From Apostichopus japonicus (lineage: Eukaryota; Echinodermata; Holothuroidea; Aspidochirotida; Stichopodidae): a DNA stretch of 64,000 bases. Where the stretch lies: the NCBI RefSeq assembly GCF_037975245.1, contig NC_092576.1, forward strand, positions 11,229,111 through 11,293,110, given 5' to 3'. The notes under the pieces are model-generated. The model saw only the letters and a program-made list of their open reading frames with translations. It did not search any database and had not been told where the DNA came from. The stretch's first letter is position 1. Every line of letters begins with the position of its first letter. The translations under genes and the position numbers were made by a program. Below are positions 35,946 through 46,500 of the stretch, piece by piece.

Positions 35946-36394
35946 GTAGGACGTGTTTGATCGGAACAAGACCTACACCAAACCTTTTGTGTGATTCTAA
36001 CTTAGCATAAAAGTTGAAAGTTTTTTCATTAATTATCTTTTGACAAACAAAATCAGGAGCCAAAACCAAATATCCAAAGACCAGCTATCATCGTTTTCAT
36101 TATTTGTGTCACGAGGAATCAAACTCCTTTCATGTTAGTTCCCGGTCGTCGGGATCTTTCCGGTAAATCTCGCTCCTGACAGCCACTTCAGAATGGATTT
36201 AGTTCACGTATGATCTTCATGTCTATGAAGAACGACAAGTATTTCTCCGCATGATCCCTAACGTTGGTAACCTTCCACAGCTCCTCTTCAATTGCCAGGG
36301 TCAGGAGTCACCTGATGACGACTTTCAAGATATGATGGGAGAAAAAGATATCGCTAAGCTTGTGGCTACAGCAGACCCAAAATGGATTCAAATA

Positions 36395-36790
36395 TCTCCC
36401 CAACTCCAGGTCAGGCTTGGTTCGAACCTTCCCACACCCATTCAGCTAAGGATTGATTCAAACCTCCTCATACTACTTTCAGCTAAGGTTGATTTGAACC
36501 ATCCCACACCCCTTTCAACTAAGGGTTGATTTAAACCTTCCCACAACCCTTCAGCTAAGGGTTCATTTGAACCTTCCCACACCCCTTTAGCTAAGGATTG
36601 ATTCAACCTCCCCATACCCCTTTCAACTAAGGGTTGATTTGAACATTCCCACACCCCTTCACCTAAGGATTGATTTGTACCTTCCCCTGCACCCTTCAGC
36701 TAAGGGTTGATTTGAACCATACCACACCCCTCAGCTAAGGGTTGTTTTGAAACCTTCCCACATCCACCAGCTCAGGATTTGAGTCCAACC
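36395..36790. repeat. Tandem repeat, about 36-bp unit, about 10 copies
   Basis: Units of cccacacccctttcagctaa and gggttgatttgaaccttc. Confidence 0.88.
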
Positions 36791-37020
36791 TCCCATTAAG
36801 GAAATCACATTCCAGAGAGTCTGAAATGCTGCTCGTTTACAGTACATTCGAATCACATGGAACAGGATTTGTTGCATATTAAACACTGTTGTGTCAAAGA
36901 CTATACACTAACATTGATATGATTGCCCAATATCAAAGATAAACATCGACAGCTTTATGTTACTTTTTTCTTCAAAGTAACTGACCAGTCCCAAACTAGA
37001 TATCAATGTCATCACTTTGC

Positions 37021-37390
37021 TTAATAATGATACCTGATATATTGTATCACCATGTAACCCAAAAATGATACCCGATATATTCTACCACCATATGACCCAC
37101 AAATGATACCCGATATATTGTACCACCATGTAACCCACAAATGATACCCTATATTGTACCGCCATGTAACCCACAAATGATACCCGATATATTGTACCGC
37201 CATGTAACCCAAAAATGATACCCTATATATTGTACCCCCATGTAACCCACAAATGATACCCGATATATTGTACCGCCATGTAACCCACAAATGATACCCT
37301 ATATATTGTACCGCCATGTAACCCACAAATGATACCCTATTGTACCACCATGTAACCCACAAATGATACCCCATATATTGTACCGCCTAC
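37021..37390. repeat. Tandem repeat, about 37-bp unit, 10 copies
   Basis: Units of catgtaacccacaaatgata and cccgatatattgtaccgc. It ends about 200 bp from the 3' end of MZT1 and forms a long spurious minus-strand frame. Confidence 0.9.
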
Positions 37391-37587
37391 GATCCTTGCT
37401 TTCTAAGCTTCCAATCAAATCTATTCATGACTTCTCGGTACTTTCTTTCTTTAAGAATGTTTAGTTCTTAACTATTTCCTTAATTGTGTCTTGAAGAAAA
37501 ATTGGTCCTTTGAATGCACATACTTAAAAGTCCCACCCCTTCCTCCTCCCCCCCCCCCCCCACCATCAGCAGTATAGAGGATATTTA

Positions 37588-39107
37588 TTATACCTGTAGG
37601 CCAGCAGCAGCACTCCTCAGTTCACGGATAACGGATGCCAGAGCCTCTGGGTTCACTCCAAGTTCACAGAGCTGAACTACAGTAGTCAGCACCTCTGGCG
37701 TCAGTCCAGTGTTAAGGAGTTCGGAAATCTGTTGTAGAGCTAATAATAAAACACACCAAAAATATAGATGAAAGTTTAGAGACTAGTCTAGATATAGGAC
37801 TATCACAAACTTGTTTACGTTTTTTAGCCTTCTTCCGATAAGAAAACAAACATGTGGTGAAGCCATGTAATAGATTGAATGTTAACAACCATTAGGTTCC
37901 CAGATCAAACATCCCATCAGGTACCACAATCCCCCGATATTCAAATTACTGCTCTGCATTGTTATTCCACAGCGTGTTTTGTGGATGACGGGATGTAGGC
38001 TTCTGCCAAAATTGTGCGTTTCTACCATGGTGGAAAGCACCCTACAGTAGTTGTGTACGTCGGAGACTACCAATTAATCAAAGGCAGATAATAATGGAAC
38101 ACTACGGCGGATTTGACATTTAGTGAATTTTGATATTGGGTGTGGTTCTCCTTTCGATGGTTTAGGAAGAACTGTTTATATCTATTTAATATGTGATGTG
38201 ATCATGACTAGAATACCAATTGAGATCCTTCACAGCCACGAGTTGAGGATGTGACCAGATGCTGGGGGTACACTCTCATCCATTAGAAGTGGATATTTAG
38301 TTGGTACTTTTGGCAGGAAATTAGGAATGTAGGATTGTGTTGTGACATGATTGCCTATAAACCCAACCTGTAGAGACACCTACAGTAACAGGACATAGAC
38401 ACTCTGATGGTCGGTGCTCTAACCATCTGGTCATTCTCTCTAATTTAATTCTAGATATTTACATGGCACCACTGGTCACATGACCCATTGGCAGTAGGCC
38501 TACCATATTACAATTAAAATGACTGGCGCGGTGTGTGAGCTACACATCCCTTCAATATAAGTTTGCTAACCAGATTAGAATTTACAGATTATAGCTGCAC
38601 AATACACTTAGGCCTAGAAATTACATACAGAATTTACACAGCCTTCCAACATTAAATAGAATTACACATTTAACTACGTCTAGGCTAGGCTGTATATTGG
38701 TAATAATACTAGGCCTAGCCCTTCAAACTTAACCCTAGGCTACGCTGCTGTTCATCCATGATCATCACATGAAGAGAGTTTCACATGGGCTTCGTCTGGA
38801 TTTCTACCCCTCAAGCTTGGGTAATATTTGACCGAACTAGGCTAGTCGCTGGCCATGTCTGCAGTAGAGTTAGGCTACCTAAACTTATGAGTAGGCATAA
38901 CGTTAGTCCAAAACATTCTAGCCTAACCTGTGTGTAACTGTAAGTAATGTAAGGCCAGCAAACTTTAATTTTGTTAGGCTTAGGCCTTGGACCCCTAAGC
39001 TATCTTCAAAACTTTATTCTATGGCATTCAAATAATTGACACATACTGTCCATAACCTCCCGTGTTTCAGCTACCGACATATTCTGTTGGTTGCCTTTGG
39101 CGCCCAT
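37588..39107 (-). CDS. MZT1: MZT1, mitotic-spindle organizing protein 1 (MOZART1)
   Basis: MZT1 is a very small partner of the gamma-tubulin ring complex, needed to recruit and activate it at spindle poles. Exon 1 is 39047-39107 (ATG 39107-39105, donor gtatgt); exon 2 is 37588-37739 (acceptor tattag). The split codon gives Thr, so MSVAETREVMDT joins LQQISELLNTGLTPEVL. The core LLNTGL...LCELGVNPEALASVIRELR matches human ILNTGL...LCEQGINPEALSSVIKELR almost residue for residue. The frame stops at GTA TAA, giving about 70 residues (human 82, mainly because of an Ala-rich N-terminus). CAG|gtataa before the stop is also a splice donor, so a short third exon with a different C-terminus is possible. 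I found no convincing one. AATAAA overlaps the stop (37584-37589, minus strand). Confidence 0.92.
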
Positions 39108-40562
39108 TACGACAAGTTTGTGTTATCAATTACGGTCAAATGCAGTCCTTTTTAAAGAGGCCCTACTACTATTTTGGTCCGCTGGAAAAGTTGTTAAACG
39201 AACACTACAACCTGTCTGTATGCTATAAGTTGGTACGAAATTTACATAAAAATATCATTAGATATGATTGGTAAATTAAAACAGTTTTTATGTAAAATTA
39301 GTCTATATTGTAATGAACTTTTCTTATGTATATTTTTTCTTGTTTGATATTCTTTTTCTTCACGAAGATTCATTTGAATTGTTAGACAGTCTGGCAAATT
39401 GCTAGGCCTGTCTAACACTGGCGGAAATTTCGAAGTTATGCTGATCACCCTCCCACCGTCCCAGCTGAAGATGAATGAATGACCACTGTTGAAAAGCCCA
39501 GGTAGGCCGCCTACATGATCCCAAGCTGGTTCATATTATTATCGATGTAAATATAAGCCGTTATTTGCAAAGTTAATCTCGCAGGAATATGTAATTATGT
39601 TGTAGGAATGTCGCTTAGACCTAGTAAAGCTGTACTGGCAGTAGGCCTAACGTTAGTCTAACTTTGGCAATAATGACATACAGTGTCAGTAGTGGAGGAA
39701 AAGTAGGTAGACCATTTACCAGTTTGGCTGTTCCAAACGATATATCATAATGTAAAGTCTGCAATGTAAGTTAGATAAAAGGACAAGTGCCTATGATAAT
39801 AAATCAGGACTAGACTAGGCCTACAGGTTATGAGCAACTCTACCATTAACTTTAGTCCTATCACACATTCACAGTAGCAGTTACACTAGCACAGTGCAGT
39901 AGCATTTGTGTTAGATGTCATGTCGGTCTTGCATGAAAGAAAAAAAAGTCTGATGTGACAATAATTTTATGGCTCTATCATTTTCAAAACTTGAGAGGAG
40001 TCATATAGATCTATGATATCTTGTTTAAAGATCTATCTGGACCAGTAGTACAAAGAGATGGCCAGATAATTAGCTATGCATAGTATATACTTAGTAGTAA
40101 CATACTTAAATTACCATACACACAACTAAAGCAGCGTGTAGCCGTGGCCAACCTTGGGATAAAAAGCATAGAAATGTGCTCAACCATGTGGTATACTTTG
40201 TGTTTGGGTTGACCTAGGGCTATACGATAGTTCTCATGTTGAGTTAAAAAACAAAGCTTGACTGAATTTATGGTACCATCAAGTGATGCAGGTCTGTTCG
40301 GATCCCTATAGTTGTCTGTGATTACTTGACGTACAGGCGCAGCCATTTTTATGTTCCCTATTAATGAGCAATACTTGTAGATAGAGCAAACAAGCCAGAA
40401 GAACCTTGTGGATCATGCACATGTATCTTCTTAGTCACACAAAACTGAGCATTTATAATCGTATTTGCCAACATCACACTGAACGTGTAAGAAACTTCTT
40501 CGTTTCATGTGAACATTTCTTGAATTTTATTTTAGTAGCTTTGAGTTCATTGACTTACCAGG
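39108..40562. promoter_or_regulatory. Shared 5' region between divergent MZT1 and BORA
   Basis: The start codons of MZT1 (minus) and BORA (plus) are 1.45 kb apart, head to head, so the transcription starts probably share a bidirectional promoter. I see no clear TATA box. BORA's ATG lies two bases after an acceptor-like acttaccag, and ttttattttag lies about 30 bp upstream, so the 5' UTR is probably spliced from an exon nearer MZT1. The region and the MZT1 intron beside it are rich in TAGGCCTA, CCTAGGC and AACGTTAG motifs (for example near 39641 and 39810). Confidence 0.5.
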
Positions 40563-43500
40563 ATGGAAGATGAAACGCCCTCCTCGTCAAACATCACCTT
40601 TAATCCGTTTGAAGCAGAAAGTTTGGACAGTCTTCATCTACCGACATTCAGTCCTTCGGTATTCTCCACCAAAGTTGGGACACCGTCTAATGCCAAGAAG
40701 GTAAAATATAGCTTGCCCAGGAAGCCCTCCATCATTAGCTATAAAGCCAACTTCTACTACTTACTGTGATTTTGCATAGATCTGTGTTAAACCCATGTAT
40801 TAAGCACAAGAAGTTTACAGGATATAATCTGAATAAAGTCACCATCTAATTTGGTACATGCCTTGCTCATGAAGCCATCCATGATTAATTACAAGCCCAT
40901 AAATACTGTAGAAAAATTACTCTTTTTGTCAGACTGTCAAATTATGTTTGTCTATTTATTCTGCAGAAGCCCCCTGAATTCCGCTGGTCCATCGACCAAC
41001 TGGCTTCCCTTTATCCAGCAGACATTGACGAGAATGTAGAGCAGGTAGAAGTCCCGCTGGATCATGAAATGGAAGCTAAAGTACAGAGCACCATCAGTAG
41101 GGTAAGACAGTCACTTAAACTATTAGTCACTATTGAAATTACTATTTTTGTCATTGGCTGATTTTGTTGCTTGTATGCTCTATACCAGGGTTTCCCTAAC
41201 TTTATCCCCCCCCCTCCCACGAACCCCCTGTGGATGTCAGAGTTGTCCACGAATCCCCCAACTTTTTGAGACACGATCTGAGTCATTATTATTATACGCA
41301 TAATAACCTGAGTCTGTTTCATAATTCAGTTATTATAAATCACATGCACAGTACTGTACTACTATGGCAACGTATGCGTATGGAACGCGAAAAGAGTTTG
41401 TCTATAGGTACTTTTGTGCATCACTTTTGTACATTACTAAATTATAGGATATTTCAGATTTTAGTTCAACAAAAAGTACTCTAGTATTGACTTTCAGAAA
41501 CAGCTCACGAACCCCCTGGGATGGACTCACACACCCTCTTGGGGTTCATGCATCCCAGTTAGGGAACCCCTGCTCTATACTATAGCATTGAGAAACACGA
41601 TTGAAAAGTGATGATCTAGACCTAGGGGACACCAAACTGCATTGAGTTTCAACGCCTTTTTTTAATTCTTAATCATGCATTGATCCCCCATCCCCCCCCC
41701 TCCCACCCACGTTTCTTGCTCTATACTTTGACGATCAAAATTCTTGGGAGTCATGAAACATGAATTAAAAGTTGACAGCGCGTACATATTCGGATATAAA
41801 CGTAAGTCGTGGAAATCATTTTTTAATTCAGTGTGACAATTATCTACTTTTTATGTTTATTGAATTGAATTTAAGCTTATTGAATCCCTGTCAATCTGTT
41901 GGATTGTCTTACGGGGAATGGGGAGGAGGGGTGGGGGGGCTAATATCAACCACTTTGAGGACCCCTAATCTGGTCTCATTGTCTCTCAATAGCGTGATTA
42001 TTGATACAGAGTATGTTGGAGAAACTCCATAAATTAAGGTTCTATATTGATTGTTAAATCCAAATGAGAATAAGTTGTCTTCAAACTGTTTATTTCTTTG
42101 TTCACACTGATTCGTCTTTCTGTTCAACAGTTTTTTGAGGAAAATCTTCACGTGCCATCTCCCTGGTCCAATCCTAGTCAGGCTGCAAAGAAAAAATTCA
42201 ATTCCTCAGGTCTTTCATGTAAGTTGTCAGTTGATTTTCTTTCATTTCTTTCTTTCTCAAAACGGTACATGTAGGAACACCAAATAAATTAGTGAATGGA
42301 CTAAAACATCACCTCACGGCAGTCCAACTTTCAGTCTGAGAAACGTCCGTTGTAATGAGATACAGACTGACTGAAAGTGACACAGGAGCATGTCGACTTC
42401 ATTTATTTATTTATTGATTTGAAGATCATCCTGCTCACATATAAAGCCCTGCATGGATTAGCACCAGAATAAATGAGTACCGTGATCAGTCGGAAGACCA
42501 CCACCCGATCTCTCAGATCCACAAATCAGCTACTGCTCCACGTACCTAAGTGGAAGCTCAAGTCATTTGGTCAACGATCGTTTTCTAATGCCGCTCCTAC
42601 TCTTTGGAACTCACTTCCACTGCACATCAAGTCGGCACCCAACGTTAACATTTTCAAAAACAGACTCAAAACTTCTCTATTTTTGACTGCCTTCCCTGAG
42701 CACTAGCGCCACTGAGCATTGGTTTTCCTCTGGATATTGGCACTATATAAATTTGCATTTATTATTATTATTATTATATTATTTTCTGATGTCGTGATTC
42801 GCACAATCCTTCAACAGGCTTCCTCCTCGTGTGTACATCTGCTTGGCATGTTCGAGTCTGTTCGAGAATTAATCGTAACCTATCGAGTAGTTTTCAAAAC
42901 AACAAATGTTTTAATCGAAGACACTCTCCTAGATTTCTTGACCGAATGAAAATTAATGAGCCAAAAAGTAACGAGTTATCCATTTATTAATTTTTTGCAC
43001 TTAAGTGTAATTAGCGTAAAAGGCAAGAGAAAATAATAGAAAAATAACTTAGGCATGGAAGGAGTACAGCGAGACCCCAAATTTCACCTTGATATAAATG
43101 TACCGTAACTGTGAGCTCACGGAAAGAAATAATAAGAATGGAACTACATAAAGTCAATTTTTTACCCTCAGAGCAATATCTAACCCTCATAATTAACCCC
43201 TCCTCCACCACCCTCCACCCACCTGTTATCCAACCCTGTAATTCCTTATACAATTCAGGTAGAAAATTTATAGCTAATGGGAACACAATAAAGACAACGT
43301 GCGTCAGAAGGAAGTAAGCAATGTTGTCACCTGGGTTCTCTCTTTTCATAGTTTTGCATCACACACGACTATTACAATCGCCAAGAAAATTGACAAATGC
43401 GTGACTTATACTTCATCTGAACCTGAACTGAAAGTTGACTAGTCAAGGGAATTTATGTCCTACAAATCTAATTTAAAAAACAAATATATGCAAAATAGCA

Positions 43501-46500
43501 TCAATGTCAGTGTTGCAATCAACTTTTAAAAACTGCATTGATGATTCTGGTCTCCTTTGACATAACTTTATTACACTTCCCATCTGATTGATGATTCTCG
43601 TCCCCTTTGACGCAACTATATTACACTTCCTAAACTATTTTACACTTCCCATAACTATATTACACTTCTCATAACTATATTACACTTCCCATAACTATAT
43701 TACACTTCTCATAACTATATTACGCTTCCCATAACTATATTACACTTCCTAAACTATTTTACACTTCCCATAACTATATTACACTTCTCATAACTATATT
43801 ACACTTCCCATAACTATATTACACTTCCCATCTGATTAGCTCATCCATTCACATCATTGTGGGCACGCTCATTGTGTGGCTGGCCTTATAAATATATATC
43901 ATCTGCACAACCTTCTTGTTGGTTTTTCAAATTGTAGTGTCCCAAAAGTTGTACAGCACCGAACAATCTTCTACGAAAGACAATAGCCCACAGGACCCAC
44001 CATCTCGAGGGGTTGATGGTGAGTAACTCTGCCTTGTGACATATTTATTTTTGCCTCTCTCTTTTTTTCATTTAAAGAGCTGGGAATTAAACACCTCAAT
44101 TTTTATTCAACCCAGAAAGCCACATGTATTTCAAGACAAGTTTGTTATGTGATATAGACATACAATCAGCGTCCATAGCCTAGTCGGTTAGGGTGCCCGC
44201 ATATGAAGCGGGAGGCCCCGGTTCGAATCCCGGTAGAGACAGGAATTTGTTCACTGATCTGGATTTTCCAAGGTTAAATTATTCCCTGATTAATTTGATC
44301 AAATTACATGTTTAACGATCTTATAATTACTGCATTGTTTTTCCACCAGCTGTATGCCAAACAGCCATTACTCTGCCTGTCAACTTTGACTTGATAGCAT
44401 TGCTAGGTAAGCAGTTTTTCTTTCTTCTTTTGGCTTTTATCAGTTATTTTCATCTTAAGCTGCCATTTTTTTATGAATTTTTTCTTTGAACCATGAATGG
44501 TAAAAGGCTGTTGGTTTCTAAAATCATCCAGACCACTTTAACAACATACATGAAAAAGAGGTTCGGTAATACATGACCTATTTTTGAGCACCCATATGGA
44601 CTAAATCAGCAACTTATTTGGTCTATGCAAATTCCAATTTTAGATGCCTATGCAAATTCCAATTTTAGATGCCTGCATTATGTATAATAGGACATCTCAC
44701 AAATCTTGCTTGATTTAGCATGAAATGACCCAACTGTAAAGTCTGTTGCCTTAGTGTCTCAATTTATAATTACAGAATTACAGTTGTTCTCTGCATTATT
44801 TTTAAGTTTTGTTTCATCTGGAGGTGTCATTCAGATGTTTCTTTTGTATCAAACTGAGGAGGTGAAAATAAATGAAGTTTATGGTAACCCTACAATTTGA
44901 CTATCTATCCTTACAATGTGTAGCAATAGTGACATATATAGCAATCCTTACCTCCTGAAATTCTTACTTTCTCCAGTTTCCATCATTGCAATATGAAAAA
45001 TTGAACCATGTTGTCTTCTCAAATTTTCACTTCTCTTTAAAATTTGTAAGAAATTGAACCAGCTTTTTCTTTGATTTCTTTGCATGTTAAGTATGTATCC
45101 CCTTGTAATTCTTATTCTATTACCAAAGTTTACTAGTAAAGTCATCAGAAGAAACTCATTAATGTGGCGCCTTGTTTTATCAGTGAATACGGGGAAACAA
45201 TTTTCTGTCAAACTTTAATATGAAGTTACATGACTGCGTGTCATCAATTTGAAACTTTTTCAGACTTGAGTGATATCTCTTAATCAGGTGATATCACAGA
45301 CAATCACCACCATGTCATTCAAACTGGGTCTTATATTGGAAAACACCAGTCTTATGTTCTAGTTGGAATTGTTATCCCCCTCTCTCCCTGGTGATTTTAA
45401 TACCTACAGACGATAAATGCAAACTCTACTCTGAGCCAGAGGAAGACCCGAACATTCTGTCCACGTCGCTGAGAAGGAAACTATTTTCTCACAGCGATAA
45501 CAGCCACTTCCTCTCCACCCCTGGTGCCGGTGGTAGCCTACTCAGAAACGGTACCCCTGCCTCTAACCAAGGTCTACCTTCCCCTCACCTCTCCCCTGTG
45601 GAAAAGGACGAGGATTGCCATGGAGAATCGTCGAAACCAAAAACACCAAACTCTGGTGGGGTAAGTAAAACACAAAATAATTTGCCATGCAAGTGCTTTT
45701 TTTTTTTTTTTTTTTTTTCACAGGAAAACATAGCACTTTAATAAGAGATAAAGTTCACAGCCTTGAAAGCTGCTTCGGTACTCGAATATATGAATACTAA
45801 ATTAGTCCCTATACTAGTACTCCAGACAATTTGGAGATCTAACCATATATACATCTAACTATAGTGCTGAGAGCTTTGTACTCATGAATACCAAGATGAT
45901 TGTCAAGTTTGTACTCAATCTGTTGTACTCATACATCAAAGTCTAGTAGTAACCATAAACATAACTATATACGCAGATCCTGTCTATGAGATCTGATGTA
46001 ACAGAAGTTCATTTGTGGTTGATTGTACTTCAATTTGTGTTTGAGTAACATCAACAGGGATTGTCACATTGAAATGTTCAATCTTGTGTTGTCGTTATAA
46101 TAGTTCAGGAAAATGTATATATGGATGAATGAATTATGTTATTTTTATTTAAACTTTATTTTAAGAGGGAAGCTCGTTTAGCAATAGCTAATCTTCCACG
46201 AGGCCCTCTAATAAGACATATAATAATATAAAATGTATGAAAATTTAAGAAAAAACAATGAAAATAAATGAAAGGAAGATGAATAAATGAATGGATAAAT
46301 TACTACAATGATAGCAGACTTTTTCTGTTGTCCTTCTATTCAAGTTGTTTTCATCTCTTCTCAACTTACAGAGCCAGTTTTCTTCTAGTCCTCTTGTACG
46401 GCTGCATGGACCCAGAGTCTGTACTCCATTCACCCCTAGAGGTCCTTCTCCTCTCACTAAAAACCTTGGCACGCCTCTTCTTTCGCCGATTTGTAAGGAT

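Larger units (their letters stand above)
29026..37587. other. Intergenic region between RIPOR and MZT1
   Basis: No coding exon seen beyond the two convergent genes. After the RIPOR 3' flank come AT-rich text, a C/G-rich repeat piece near 31880-32155 (ggggcagatccaggattttg to ccatttgatacgcacctga), and then tandem arrays from 33345 to 37390. A third MZT1 exon might be hidden here. Confidence 0.6.

Noticed and set aside
36130-36175. Possible third MZT1 exon on the minus strand after a ctgtcag acceptor
   Set aside because: The phase-0 reading (ERDLPERSRRPG...) shows no likeness to the MZT1 C-terminus.
37021-37374. 117-codon minus-strand frame with repeated GYHLWVTW
   Set aside because: Translation of the 37-bp tandem repeat.
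39062-39274. 70-codon plus-strand frame at the MZT1 start
   Set aside because: Overlaps MZT1 exon 1 on the opposite strand and has no splice or family support.
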